Source of the DNA: Bacillus sp. 165
GTDB lineage: Bacteria > Bacillota > Bacilli > Bacillales > Bacillaceae_G
Direction: 5' to 3'
DNA length: 61,590 nucleotides
Assembly (NCBI RefSeq): GCF_017742235.1
Contig: NZ_JAGHKQ010000013.1
Location: 1 to 61,590, forward strand
Below, piece by piece: positions 16,878 through 25,788 of the stretch. The position numbers and the translations under genes are program-made. A model generated the notes under the pieces. The model was not told the DNA's origin. It did not search any database and saw only the letters and a program-made list of their open reading frames with translations. Numbering within the stretch: the first letter of the stretch is position 1; each line of letters begins with the position of its first letter.

Positions 16878-18149
16878 TTATACCCAGCCTCGGAAGCGAG
16901 AAGCCTCTGCCATTCTGCGAATTCCTACCATATAGGCAGCTAAGCGCATGTCTACTTTACGCATTTGAGATGTTGAGAATACCGATTCAAATGAACGAAT
17001 TATATTTTGACGAAGCTTTTGCTCCACTTCTTCTTCTGACCAATAGTAGCCTTGATTGTTTTGTACCCATTCAAAATAAGACACTGTTACCCCTCCCGCA
17101 CTTGCCAACACGTCAGGAACAAGCAACACACCGCGCTCTGTTAAAATTTTTGTCGCTTCTAAAGTAGTCGGTCCATTTGCCGCCTCCACTACAATTTGCG
17201 CTTTAATGTTATGAGCATTCTCACGGGTAATTTGATTAGAAATTGCTGCAGGAACAAGAATATCACATTCCTTTTCTAATAGTTCCTTATTAGTGATCGT
17301 ATTTGTGAATAAGTTTGTAACAGTACCAAAGCTATCGCGTCTCTCAAGAAGATAGTCGATATCAAGTCCATTCGGATCATACAAAGCACCTTGAGCATCC
17401 GAAATTCCAATAACTTTCGCTCCTGCATCACTCATGAATTTCGCAAGATAGCTTCCTGCATTTCCAAATCCTTGAATAATAACTCGAGCACCTTTTAGCT
17501 CGATCCCTTTTTTCTTCGCGGCTTCTTCAATACAAATGGTTACACCTTGAGCTGTTGCCGTTTCACGCCCTGCGGATCCTCCAAGTACTAAAGGCTTCCC
17601 TGTAATAAAACCTGGAGAATCAAACTCTTGAATTCGGCTGTATTCATCCATCATCCACGCCATAATTTGTGGATTTGTGTACACATCTGGAGCAGGAATA
17701 TCCTTTGTCGGCCCCACAATTTGACTCACAGCACGAACATATCCGCGGCTTAAACGCTCCAGCTCCCCGAATGACATTGTACGAGGGTCACATATGATAC
17801 CGCCTTTTCCTCCTCCATACGGAAGATCTACGATGCCGCATTTCAAACTCATCCACATTGATAATGCCTTCACTTCCTCTTCGTCTACCTCAGGATGAAA
17901 GCGAATGCCTCCTTTAGTAGGACCCACTGCATCATTGTGCTGAGAACGATAGCCCGTAAAAATTTTTACAGACCCGTCATCCATGCGAACTGGGATGCGT
18001 ACTGTTAAAAGTCGTAACGGTTCTTTCAAAAGATCATACATTTCATCCGAATATCCTAGCATACGAACCGCTTCTTTAATAATAGACTGTGTGGAAGTGA
18101 ATAAATCCAAATTTTCTTGCTCTTGAGTCTCGGCAACCATTTTTACCAT
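16878..18149 (-). CDS. rocG: NAD-specific glutamate dehydrogenase
   Basis: A 423-residue catabolic glutamate dehydrogenase (glutamate + NAD to 2-oxoglutarate + ammonia). The substrate-binding lysines are in KGGIRFHPEV and MSLKCGIVDLPYGGGKGG, with the catalytic aspartate in KDIPAPDVYTN. The Rossmann motif is IIQGFGNAGSYLAKF. The C-terminal helix has SYFEWVQNNQGYYW. In B. subtilis RocG is also the moonlighting inhibitor of GltC. The gene starts 24 bases after the rocD stop, with AGGTG 6 bases before the ATG. rocD and rocG are therefore probably one transcript from the sigma-54 promoter, unlike B. subtilis where rocG stands alone. A GudB-type assignment cannot be excluded by sequence, but the context favours RocG. 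Confidence 0.9.
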   Translation of the reverse strand: MVKMVAETQEQENLDLFTSTQSIIKEAVRMLGYSDEMYDLLKEPLRLLTVRIPVRMDDGSVKIFTGYRSQHNDAVGPTKGGIRFHPEVDEEEVKALSMWMSLKCGIVDLPYGGGKGGIICDPRTMSFGELERLSRGYVRAVSQIVGPTKDIPAPDVYTNPQIMAWMMDEYSRIQEFDSPGFITGKPLVLGGSAGRETATAQGVTICIEEAAKKKGIELKGARVIIQGFGNAGSYLAKFMSDAGAKVIGISDAQGALYDPNGLDIDYLLERRDSFGTVTNLFTNTITNKELLEKECDILVPAAISNQITRENAHNIKAQIVVEAANGPTTLEATKILTERGVLLVPDVLASAGGVTVSYFEWVQNNQGYYWSEEEVEQKLRQNIIRSFESVFSTSQMRKVDMRLAAYMVGIRRMAEASRFRGWV

Positions 18150-18173
18150 TGTTTACACCTCATCCTAGAATAA

Positions 18174-19379
18174 TTATTGATGATTAAATACTTTATAAAT
18201 TTTCTCAATCGCCCAATCTAACTCATCTTTTGTAATAACAAGCGGAGGAGCAAAACGAATTACCGTATCATGTGTTTCCTTACATAATAAACCTTCTTCT
18301 TTTAACAGCTCACAATACGGACGGGCCTCTCCATGAAGCTCCACACCCACAAATAAACCTTTACCACGTACTTCTTTTATAATAGGGTTTTTGATTTCCT
18401 TTAACTTGTTCATAAAATAGTTACCAAGTTCATAAGAGCGTTCAACAAGCTTTTCTTCTTGAAGCACTTCAAGAGAAGCGATCGAAACTGCACATGCAAG
18501 CGGATTACCTCCGAATGTAGAACCGTGTGATCCAGGATTGAATACACCTAAAACATCTTCATTTGCTGCAACGCAAGAAATCGGGAACACGCCGCCGCCA
18601 AGAGCTTTTCCTAAAATATACATATCAGGAATAACCTCTTCCCAATCAGATGCAAACATTTTTCCTGTACGACCTAAACCTGTTTGAATTTCATCTGAAA
18701 TAAACAATACATTATTTTCTTTACATACTGTAAACGCTTCCTTCAAGAATCCGTCACGCGGAATAACAATACCCGCTTCTCCTTGAATCGGTTCTAGTAA
18801 AAATGCTGCTGTATTCGGTGTAATAGCCGCCTTTAACGCTTCAATATCTCCATATGGAATTAATTTAACGCCTGGAAGAAAAGGACCAAATCCGCGTTGA
18901 TATTCTTTTTCAGAAGAAAGAGAGACTGCCGCCATCGTTCTGCCATGGAAGTTTCCGACACAAGCAATAATTTCCGCTTGATTGTCAGCTACTCCTTTTA
19001 TATCGTAAGCCCAGCGTCTTGCAGCTTTGATTGCCGTTTCTACCGCTTCTGCACCTGTATTCATCGGAAGTACCATTTCTTTTCCTGTTACTTCTGCTAC
19101 TTTTTCATAGAACGGAGCCATTTGGTCGCTGTAAAACGCACGAGATGTCAACGTTACTTTATCCGCTTGATCTTTTAATGCTTGGATAATTTTTGGATGT
19201 CTGTGCCCTTGGTTCACTGCAGAGTACGCACTAAGCATATCTAAATAACGCTCTCCCTCAGGACTATATACCCAAATTCCTTCTGCCTCTGAAATTACAA
19301 CCGGAAGCGGATGATAGTTCTTTGCACCATATTTATTTGTAGTTTCAATGATATTTCCTGAACGAGTAGTTGTACCCAT
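18174..19379 (-). CDS. rocD: Ornithine aminotransferase
   Basis: A 401-residue class III PLP aminotransferase converting ornithine + 2-oxoglutarate to glutamate-5-semialdehyde + glutamate. Features are the PLP phosphate site [19 protein letters not shown], the [15 protein letters not shown] aspartate region and the Schiff-base lysine in [13 protein letters not shown]. The length matches B. subtilis RocD. The start at 19379 follows AAAGGAGAG by 6 bases; an in-frame ATG at 19403 lies upstream of that site. It is the first gene of the minus-strand roc unit, served by a consensus sigma-54 promoter and two upstream activator sites. The semialdehyde would need RocA, which is not in the window. Confidence 0.94.
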   Translation of the reverse strand: MGTTTRSGNIIETTNKYGAKNYHPLPVVISEAEGIWVYSPEGERYLDMLSAYSAVNQGHRHPKIIQALKDQADKVTLTSRAFYSDQMAPFYEKVAEVTGKEMVLPMNTGAEAVETAIKAARRWAYDIKGVADNQAEIIACVGNFHGRTMAAVSLSSEKEYQRGFGPFLPGVKLIPYGDIEALKAAITPNTAAFLLEPIQGEAGIVIPRDGFLKEAFTVCKENNVLFISDEIQTGLGRTGKMFASDWEEVIPDMYILGKALGGGVFPISCVAANEDVLGVFNPGSHGSTFGGNPLACAVSIASLEVLQEEKLVERSYELGNYFMNKLKEIKNPIIKEVRGKGLFVGVELHGEARPYCELLKEEGLLCKETHDTVIRFAPPLVITKDELDWAIEKIYKVFNHQ

Positions 19380-19459
19380 ATTTATCTCTCCTTTTTCACG
19401 CATTCAAAACATCTATTTTTTCCGAAAAATAAAATTAAATTCACCTGTAACCGTATTAA

Positions 19460-19475
19460 TGCAAATTTCGTGCCA
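19460..19475 (-). promoter_or_regulatory. Sigma-54 (SigL) -24/-12 promoter of rocD
   Basis: On the minus strand TGGCACGAAATTTGCA is a perfect match to TGGCAC-N5-TTGCA. It lies about 80 bases upstream of the rocD start and 55-125 bases from the two RocR-type activator sites. Confidence 0.92.
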
Positions 19476-19493
19476 ATTTATTTTCTTTCATAA

Positions 19494-19507
19494 ATACAGC
19501 GTTTACA
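19494..19507. promoter_or_regulatory. cre-like site between the rocD promoter and RocR sites
   Basis: ATACAGCGTTTACA agrees with the cre consensus TGWNANCGNTNWCA at 12 of 14 positions. CcpA bound here would sit between the sigma-54 promoter and the activator sites. Confidence 0.45.
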
Positions 19508-19528
19508 ATATAGGATACACTACGTTAT

Positions 19529-19543
19529 GCAAAAAATTTTTGC
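19529..19543. promoter_or_regulatory. RocR upstream activating site, proximal
   Basis: A perfect palindrome GCAAA-N5-TTTGC (GCAAAAAATTTTTGC), of the type bound by RocR in B. subtilis roc control regions. It is 42 bp (about four helical turns) from the second copy at 19571. Confidence 0.8.
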
Positions 19544-19570
19544 GCATATACCCCATAGCACTGCAAAAAA

Positions 19571-19585
19571 GCAAAGTATTTTTGC
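19571..19585. promoter_or_regulatory. RocR upstream activating site, distal
   Basis: A second GCAAA-N5-TTTGC element (GCAAAGTATTTTTGC). It overlaps the predicted -35 of rocR, so binding here would also restrict rocR transcription. Confidence 0.78.
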
Positions 19586-19610
19586 ACTCCTCTGTAAATA
19601 CGTTTACAAT
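19582..19610 (+). promoter_or_regulatory. Predicted sigma-A promoter of rocR
   Basis: TTGCAC (19582-19587) and TACAAT (19605-19610) are spaced by 17 bases. The -35 overlaps the distal RocR site, and a 16-bp inverted repeat TGTAAA-N4-TTTACA (19593-19608) covers the -10, possibly a cre-like or other repressor site. Confidence 0.65.
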
Positions 19611-19649
19611 AATACATGACATTGCACTATTAAAACAAAGGGGAAAAGC

Positions 19650-21071
19650 ATGTATAAAGAAGAAAATGATTTTCATACACCACTGGATATAAACAAACTG
19701 TATCACATTCTTCTAAATGAAATTGATGTAGGCATCCATGTTATAGATGAAGAAGGAAAAACAATCATTTACAACCGAAAAATGATGGAAATTGAATCGA
19801 TGGACAGCAAAGATGTGCTCTACAAGAACCCATTAGAAGTGTTTGCCTTCCAAAAAAATCAAAGCAGCACCCTTATTGAAGCATTAAAGCTTGGAAAAAC
19901 AAGAAAAAATATAAAACAAACCTACTTCAATAATAAAGGCAAAGAAATTACCACCATTAACGATACATTTCCCATTATTGATAATGGAAAAATTAAAGGT
20001 GCCATTGAAATTGCTAAAGATATTACGCGCCTAAGACAAAGCATAAAAGCCAATGTCCTTCGCAATCAACATACAAGGTTTACATTTCATGATATAACGG
20101 GAAATTCCGAAGCTGTCCATATCGTTATTGAAGAAGCAAAGCGAGCAGCGAGAACTTCCTCCTCTATACTGATTGTTGGAGAAACCGGCACAGGAAAAGA
20201 GCTGTTTGCTCAAAGCATTCATAATGAAAGCAGCCGCGCAGCTAAAGCATTTATTTCTCAAAACTGTGCAGCAATTCCTGAAACTCTTATGGAAAGCTTA
20301 TTATTCGGCACGAAAAAAGGCGCCTTTACCGGTGCAATGGACAACCCCGGTCTATTTGAAGAAGCAAATGGAGGAACATTGCTGCTTGATGAAATCAACT
20401 CACTAAGCCCTGCCCTTCAAGCAAAGCTCCTTCGTGTTATACAAGAAAAAAAGATGCGAAGAGTAGGAGATATACAAGAAAAGGATGTAGACGTGCGCAT
20501 CATCGCGACTATTAATGAAGACCCAGTGGAAGCTATCGCAGAGAACCGCTTACGAAAAGACCTATACTACAGGCTAAGTGTTGTCACATTGTTTCTCCCA
20601 TCCTTACGAGATCGAAAAGAAGACATCCTGCCGCTCGTGCAGCGATTTATCACGAAATACAATATTCAATTTGACTTACAAGTAAAGGATATAGATGAGG
20701 AAGTAAAGGAATTGCTTTATAAGCATGATTGGCCTGGAAACGTAAGAGAATTGGAGCACATGGTAGAAGGAGCAATGAATTTAATCGAAGACAAAGAAAT
20801 TATTACACCTGCACATCTTCCTACACGGTTTTATCGATTAGCTAAAAAGGACTCAACCACCATGGATTTACTAGAATCAGCTTCTTCTATCCATCCTGTA
20901 AGTCCTATAGATTTTAGCCCAAAACCTTTAAAAGAAACGATGGAAGATATGGAGAGAAATTATATTCAACAGGTGTTCGAAGCAAATCAAAGAAATGTCT
21001 CGCAGACTGCGAAGGTACTTGGAATCAGCAGACAAAACCTGCAATATCGATTGAAAAAATATAATATTTAA
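19650..21071 (+). CDS. rocR: Sigma-54-dependent transcriptional activator RocR
   Basis: A 473-residue NtrC-family activator. The N-terminal PAS-type sensor (about 15-130) includes DVGIHVIDEEGKTIIYNRKM. The AAA+ ATPase has Walker A GETGTGKE (about 176-183), the sigma-54 contact loop GAFTGA (about 224-229), Walker B GGTLLLDEI and the arginine-containing RKDLYYRLSV. The C-terminal Fis-type helix-turn-helix has NVSQTAKVLGISRQNLQYRL. In B. subtilis RocR responds to ornithine or citrulline and activates roc promoters with SigL. It is divergent from rocD, and the shared gap holds its probable binding sites. The start has AAAGGGG 6 bases upstream. Confidence 0.93.
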   Translation: MYKEENDFHTPLDINKLYHILLNEIDVGIHVIDEEGKTIIYNRKMMEIESMDSKDVLYKNPLEVFAFQKNQSSTLIEALKLGKTRKNIKQTYFNNKGKEITTINDTFPIIDNGKIKGAIEIAKDITRLRQSIKANVLRNQHTRFTFHDITGNSEAVHIVIEEAKRAARTSSSILIVGETGTGKELFAQSIHNESSRAAKAFISQNCAAIPETLMESLLFGTKKGAFTGAMDNPGLFEEANGGTLLLDEINSLSPALQAKLLRVIQEKKMRRVGDIQEKDVDVRIIATINEDPVEAIAENRLRKDLYYRLSVVTLFLPSLRDRKEDILPLVQRFITKYNIQFDLQVKDIDEEVKELLYKHDWPGNVRELEHMVEGAMNLIEDKEIITPAHLPTRFYRLAKKDSTTMDLLESASSIHPVSPIDFSPKPLKETMEDMERNYIQQVFEANQRNVSQTAKVLGISRQNLQYRLKKYNI

Positions 21072-21076
21072 AAATA

Positions 21077-21110
21077 AAAGAACTTCCAGCAACTGTTGGA
21101 AGTTCTTTTA
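21077..21110 (+). terminator. Terminator of rocR
   Basis: A 12-13-bp stem (21077-21088 with 21097-21109) is followed by TTTTA, just after the rocR stop codon. Confidence 0.85.
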
Positions 21111-21190
21111 TTTTAGTTGATCGGTATATATTTTGAGCATACTAAAACAGATTAGCCTGATTCTACAATATACTTGAAAGGGTGGTTTAT

Positions 21191-21460
21191 TTGTCTAAAC
21201 AAGAAGAAGAAAAGTATACGGATGTTTCACCTGCCGAGAACAGACACCGATATATCGTTCCAGAGGATCTTCCAGAAGGTCCATACGGTTCTCCCATTAA
21301 TAGAGAGCTAGGAAAATCGACTCCTTGGGAAGAAGATCAAAGAACGTACAGCGCTTTTAACTATAATGATAAAAATGCTCATGAAGAAACCGATCGTAAG
21401 TACCCTGGTGCTCATCCACCTCACGATAATCCCGATATACATGAAGAAACACCTTCCTAA
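21191..21460 (+). CDS. Small hydrophilic acidic protein of unknown function, TTG start
   Basis: An 89-residue soluble protein, rich in Glu, Asp, Pro, Tyr and His, with no membrane segment and probably little fixed structure. Recognisable blocks are EKYTDVSPAENRHRYIVPED, LPEGPYGSPINRELGKSTPW and the tail AHPPHDNPDIHEETPS. I believe it belongs to a conserved Bacillus family of uncharacterised cytosolic proteins but know no function. The start is probably TTG at 21191 with AAAGGGTGG 5 bases upstream; the GTG at 21182 lies inside that site. It is a single gene with its own perfect terminator. Confidence 0.7.
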   Translation: MSKQEEEKYTDVSPAENRHRYIVPEDLPEGPYGSPINRELGKSTPWEEDQRTYSAFNYNDKNAHEETDRKYPGAHPPHDNPDIHEETPS

Positions 21461-21490
21461 AAACTATATTGGAGCTCCAATATAGTTTTT
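21459..21490 (+). terminator. Perfect-palindrome terminator after the small protein
   Basis: A perfect 32-bp palindrome centred at 21474/21475, with five A residues on the left and five T residues on the right. It begins within the stop codon of the small gene. Confidence 0.85.
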
Positions 21491-21587
21491 CTCTTTATAG
21501 AGGCGGTTTTACTCAAGGCTTATTTACATGAATTCTTCCCTTTTTGGAAAAATTAAACATATATAATGATTGATTGGAGGAAAATTC

Positions 21588-23120
21588 ATGAATCAGGATT
21601 CAAATGTACATATGCCTCAATTTCCAGAGCCGTATTGGAGGAGTTCTGCGAAAGTCCCCTCTTTTCCAAAGCTTACCGACAACCTTATGGTGGATGTTGC
21701 AATAGTAGGAGGCGGTATATCAGGGATTACTGCTGCGTACTTGCTTGTAAAGGAAGGGCTGAAAGTCGCTCTTATAGATGCTGATAACCTTTTAAATGGA
21801 ACAACCGGCCATACAACAGCAAAGATTACCGCCCAGCATGATTTGATTTATGATGAGCTTATCCACCATATAGGAGAAGAAAAAGCTAGACTGTACTATG
21901 CAGCGAACAACGATGCTTTGCAGTTCATACGAAATATGGTTCATGAGCATAAGATTTCATGCGGATTTACAGAAGAAGATGCTTATTTATATACAAGCTC
22001 CGCTCACTCTCTCTACAAGCTGAATAATGAAAGCAAGGCGTATGAAAAGCTCGGTATTAAGGGTGAGCTTACAACAAATTTATCTCTTCCTTTTGATATA
22101 AAGGGAGCGCTTATCATGAAGAATCAGGCGCAGTTCCACCCTCTTCAATTCTTATCCTATCTTGTACAGGAAATTACAAACGGAGGTGGAATGATTTTTG
22201 AAAACACTACAGCCGTTGATGTAGAAAAGGGTGGAAAGCCGATTGTCCTGACAAGCGGAGGACATAGAATCAGCTGTGATAATCTTATCTGCTGCTCTCA
22301 CTTCCCGTTCTATGATGGAAAGGGATTTTATTTTACGAGAATGTACGCTGAGCGGTCTTATGTGCTCGGAGTTAAGACAGAAAAAGCATATCCAGGCGGG
22401 ATGTATTTAAGCATAGATGATCCAAAACGATCGCTTCGATCTGTAAATATGTATGGAGAAAATCTCGTATTAGTTGGCGGGGAAAGCCATAAAGCAGGGC
22501 AAGGAATCTGTACCATTAAACATTACGAAGCACTGCAAACCTTTGCTGAAGAAACCTTTGGTGTAAAGGAAATTCCTTATCGCTGGTCCGCCCAAGACTT
22601 AATTACGCTAGATAAAATACCGTATATTGGATGCATTACCGATCATAATCCTAATATTTTTGTAGCGACAGGATACCGAAAATGGGGTATGACAAATGGA
22701 ACTGCGGCAGCCTTATTATTAAAGGATCTCATACTAAAACGGGACAACCCTTACAGCGAGCTGTATACTCCATCAAGATTTCAAACTGACCCGAGTGTAA
22801 AGCATTTTATCAGTCAAAATGCTGATGTAGCCAAACATTTAATTGAAGGAAAATTGGAATTTGCCCTCAGAAAACCAGAAGATTTAGCAAATGATGAAGG
22901 AGCTGTTGTAAGAGTTAATGGAAAAAGAGCAGGGGCTTACAAAGATTCAGAAGGAACGCTGCACATTGTCGATACCACCTGTACTCATCTTGGTTGTGAG
23001 GTAGAGTGGAATGCGGGAGATCGTACATGGGATTGTCCTTGCCACGGCTCTAGATTTTCTATTCAGGGAGATGTTATTGAAGGTCCAGCAGATAAACCAT
23101 TGGGAAACATTAATTTGTAA
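21588..23120 (+). CDS. FAD-dependent oxidoreductase with C-terminal Rieske [2Fe-2S] domain
   Basis: A 510-residue two-domain redox protein. The N-terminal D-amino acid oxidase-like FAD domain has VAIVGGGISGITAAYLLV (G41, G43, G46), followed by the TTGHTTAKITAQH stretch and the late FAD contact FVATGYRKWGMTNG. The C-terminal Rieske domain has the ligands Cys465-x-His467 (CTHLGC) and Cys483-x-x-His486 (CPCHG). This architecture resembles B. subtilis YhfW, whose substrate is not established. An electron path from the flavin through the Rieske cluster is inferred. The start at 21588 has GGAGG 7 bases upstream; the frame from 21570 begins before that site. Confidence 0.88.
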   Translation: MNQDSNVHMPQFPEPYWRSSAKVPSFPKLTDNLMVDVAIVGGGISGITAAYLLVKEGLKVALIDADNLLNGTTGHTTAKITAQHDLIYDELIHHIGEEKARLYYAANNDALQFIRNMVHEHKISCGFTEEDAYLYTSSAHSLYKLNNESKAYEKLGIKGELTTNLSLPFDIKGALIMKNQAQFHPLQFLSYLVQEITNGGGMIFENTTAVDVEKGGKPIVLTSGGHRISCDNLICCSHFPFYDGKGFYFTRMYAERSYVLGVKTEKAYPGGMYLSIDDPKRSLRSVNMYGENLVLVGGESHKAGQGICTIKHYEALQTFAEETFGVKEIPYRWSAQDLITLDKIPYIGCITDHNPNIFVATGYRKWGMTNGTAAALLLKDLILKRDNPYSELYTPSRFQTDPSVKHFISQNADVAKHLIEGKLEFALRKPEDLANDEGAVVRVNGKRAGAYKDSEGTLHIVDTTCTHLGCEVEWNAGDRTWDCPCHGSRFSIQGDVIEGPADKPLGNINL

Positions 23121-23127
23121 ATAGAGC

Positions 23128-23176
23128 CATAAGGGTGTTTTAAAAGGAGATATTTACCTGCTAAAACACTCTTATG
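23128..23176. terminator. Bidirectional hairpin between the Rieske oxidoreductase and the helicase
   Basis: 15-bp arms (23128-23142 with 23162-23176, one G-U pair) lie between two convergent genes. The right arm overlaps the last base region of the helicase gene, and the T-rich arm ends suggest termination on both strands. Confidence 0.65.
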
Positions 23177-23177
23177 T

Positions 23178-25460
23178 TTATTTAATAACTGTAAATCCCT
23201 TCCATTCATCTGGAAGAAGCATTTGATATTTTGGCTGCAGAAAACGATCATCTATTAGGACAATCGTCCCTGTATCGTACTCAGAACGAATCAACCTTCC
23301 TCCTGCTTGCAGTACTTTATTGATCCCTGGAAAAACATAGGAATAATCATAACCATTTCTTCCAATATCATTAAAATAATCTTTTATGATATTACGCTCC
23401 AAACAGAGCTGCGGCAATCCTACACCAACCACAATAACTCCATTAAGACGATCTCCTTTCAAATCTACTCCCTCTGAAAAAATACCGCCCATTACCGCAA
23501 AGCCAATCAAAGATTCATTACTTTCTGCTTGAAAGGATTCTAAAAAGTTTTCTCGTTCTTCCTCAGACATTCCTATATTTTGAATAATGGTTGGGATGTC
23601 AGGGTGCCTCTCTGTAAACACTTCATACACATTGTGCAAATAATGATATGAAGGAAAGAACGCAAGGTAATTCCCTGGCTTCTTTTTGATAAGCTCATAA
23701 AGCATGGCTGCTATCGGTTCTTTCGTCCGTTCACGATCATGATATCTTGTCGATAATGGCTGAATAAAAACCTCTAGCTGCTCCTTACTAAATGGAGAAG
23801 GAATAGCAAGCGTATAATCCTCTTCCTTACCTCCAAGCATATTTTGAAAATAATGCAAAGGCATAAGGGTAGCTGAAAAATAGACCTTTGATCGATAGCC
23901 TTTCACCGTCTTCTGCAGAAGATGGGAAGGATCGAGACAAAACAGCTTTATACGGACGTCACTTTTTTCGCACTCAACATAGGTCATATAGCGTTCATCA
24001 TACAAATTAGTGATTTTCAAAAAGCTTCGGGAAGAAAAATAAGTATCTAACAGCAGCTGGCTTGTATTTCCTGCCATGAGTTCTTTTTCTGCTTCTGTCA
24101 TAAACATTTCTACTATTTCTGTAAGCTCCTCTTCCATATCTTTCATCACCAACAGCTTCTGCTCACCGCACTTTTTTCTTACAGCAATAAAATAATTGTT
24201 GATCAGATTAGCAGCTTTATAAAGCTTCTCATTATAACCTTTGAACTCTCGTTTCAATTGAAGGAAACTCGATTTTTGCAAATCTGCTGAAAACATTTCC
24301 CTTGCACGGTCCACTAAATTATGAGCTTCGTCTACCAACAAAACAGTTTGTTTTTTTTGTTCTTCAAAAAAACGCTTAAGAGCAACTTGTGGGTCAAATA
24401 TATAGTTATAATCACAAATAATCACATCTGCTGCATACGCAAGATCGAGTGAAAATTCAAACGGACACACCGTATGCTTACGAGCGTACGCTTCAATCAG
24501 TGGGCGGGTAATATTTGTTTCAGTGGATAAAACATCTAAAACTGCTTCATTTATACGGTCATAATACCCGTTTGCAAATTCGCAATATTCCTTTTGACAC
24601 CGCGTCTCATCTTTAAAACATACTTTATCCTTCGCTGTAATCGTAACCGTATTCATACATAATCCCTTTTCTTGCATAAGGGAAAACGCCTCTTCTGCGG
24701 TTGTTCTTGTAATCGTTTTAGCAGTCAAATAAACGATCCGCTCAAGCATGCCTTCTCCGATTGCTTTTACAGAAGGAAATAGAGTCGAAATAGTCTTTCC
24801 GATTCCAGTAGGAGCTTTAGCAAATATGGTTTTTTGTTCTGAAATTGTTTTATATACAGCGCCCGCCAGCTTTCGTTGCCCTTCTCGATACCTATCAAAC
24901 GGGAATGGCAAACCTTTTATACTTATATTTCTTTTTTCTGCATGACGCTGACGTGCTAAAGCGTATGGACCGTATCCTTTAACTACTTCTAAAACGAAAC
25001 ATTCCAGCTCTTCTATCGAAACAGTTTGTGTAAATATCTTCTGTTCCTCAGTTTCCACATGTACATATGTCAATTGCACATGCATTTCACGTAAATCATG
25101 CTCCTTGGCATACATATACGCATAACACTTTGCCTGTGCCCAATGCACCGGGTAGGATTCTGCAGTAATAAAGTCCAAATCCGTTCGTGTTGATTTGATT
25201 TCCTCCACTGTGATGCCTTCTTCTGAAGAAAGAAGCCCATCACAACGCCCCTCAATTACAACCATTAACTGTTCATATGGAATTTCTGCCTTTACGTATA
25301 CTTCCTTTTCATCCGTCTCTCCATATGTTGCTTGTATTTTTTGATGCGCTCTTGTTCCTTCTATCAGGCTGCTTCCTGTTTGAAATCCGGCTTCAATGCT
25401 ACCGCTTCGAAAGACATACTCGACCAATGACCTTACTGAAATTTTCACTTGAGTAAACAT
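23178..25460 (-). CDS. DinG/Rad3-type iron-sulfur DNA helicase fused to an N-terminal PD-(D/E)XK nuclease domain
   Basis: A 760-residue protein. Residues 1-170 form a Cas4-like PD-(D/E)XK fold with Asp74 (GRCDGLL), Glu87-x-Lys89 (VEEIKST) and the downstream Gln109..Tyr113 (QAKCYAY) helix. The superfamily 2 helicase part has Walker A APTGIGKT (216-223), four cysteines placed as in XPD/DinG for a [4Fe-4S] cluster (281, 288, 293, 332), DEAH (377-380), and C-terminal motifs FAVMGGIFSEGVDLKG and QAGGRLIRSEYDTG. It should be an ATP-driven 5'-3' helicase for DNA repair, possibly cutting DNA through the N-terminal domain. The start has AAAAGGTGATG upstream. No cas or recombination genes are adjacent. 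Confidence 0.88.
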   Translation of the reverse strand: MFTQVKISVRSLVEYVFRSGSIEAGFQTGSSLIEGTRAHQKIQATYGETDEKEVYVKAEIPYEQLMVVIEGRCDGLLSSEEGITVEEIKSTRTDLDFITAESYPVHWAQAKCYAYMYAKEHDLREMHVQLTYVHVETEEQKIFTQTVSIEELECFVLEVVKGYGPYALARQRHAEKRNISIKGLPFPFDRYREGQRKLAGAVYKTISEQKTIFAKAPTGIGKTISTLFPSVKAIGEGMLERIVYLTAKTITRTTAEEAFSLMQEKGLCMNTVTITAKDKVCFKDETRCQKEYCEFANGYYDRINEAVLDVLSTETNITRPLIEAYARKHTVCPFEFSLDLAYAADVIICDYNYIFDPQVALKRFFEEQKKQTVLLVDEAHNLVDRAREMFSADLQKSSFLQLKREFKGYNEKLYKAANLINNYFIAVRKKCGEQKLLVMKDMEEELTEIVEMFMTEAEKELMAGNTSQLLLDTYFSSRSFLKITNLYDERYMTYVECEKSDVRIKLFCLDPSHLLQKTVKGYRSKVYFSATLMPLHYFQNMLGGKEEDYTLAIPSPFSKEQLEVFIQPLSTRYHDRERTKEPIAAMLYELIKKKPGNYLAFFPSYHYLHNVYEVFTERHPDIPTIIQNIGMSEEERENFLESFQAESNESLIGFAVMGGIFSEGVDLKGDRLNGVIVVGVGLPQLCLERNIIKDYFNDIGRNGYDYSYVFPGINKVLQAGGRLIRSEYDTGTIVLIDDRFLQPKYQMLLPDEWKGFTVIK

Positions 25461-25788
25461 AGCATCACCTTTTAATGGCTATTATTCAACACCGACAACC
25501 AAAGTCTTTTTTCTCTAATTATACCAGTATCCTGAAGAATGTCTTCTATATCAATAATACTGTTTTATAGCAACATTCCATTTTGTAAAATTTAACAAAA
25601 TAATACTTCTGTTGGTTAATTTCTTACTGCTCGTATGCTTCAGAAAAACTTAGTTCATTTAAAGCATACTGTACCTTTTGAAATCGTTATCATTTTTTCA
25701 TTGACTTATGAAATCGTATATTATATATCCTTATATTCAGATGTCATACATCTTACCGTTGTATATTCAATTATAATTGGAGGCATAT
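25461..25788. other. Intergenic region upstream of the nupC relic
   Basis: AT-rich. I see no purine riboswitch, no terminator and no gene. A short plus-strand frame starting at 25635 runs into the nupC remnant in the wrong frame and is not a separate gene. Confidence 0.4.

Noticed and set aside
25461..25788. Purine riboswitch upstream of nupC
   Set aside because: The conserved junction sequences of the purine aptamer are absent.
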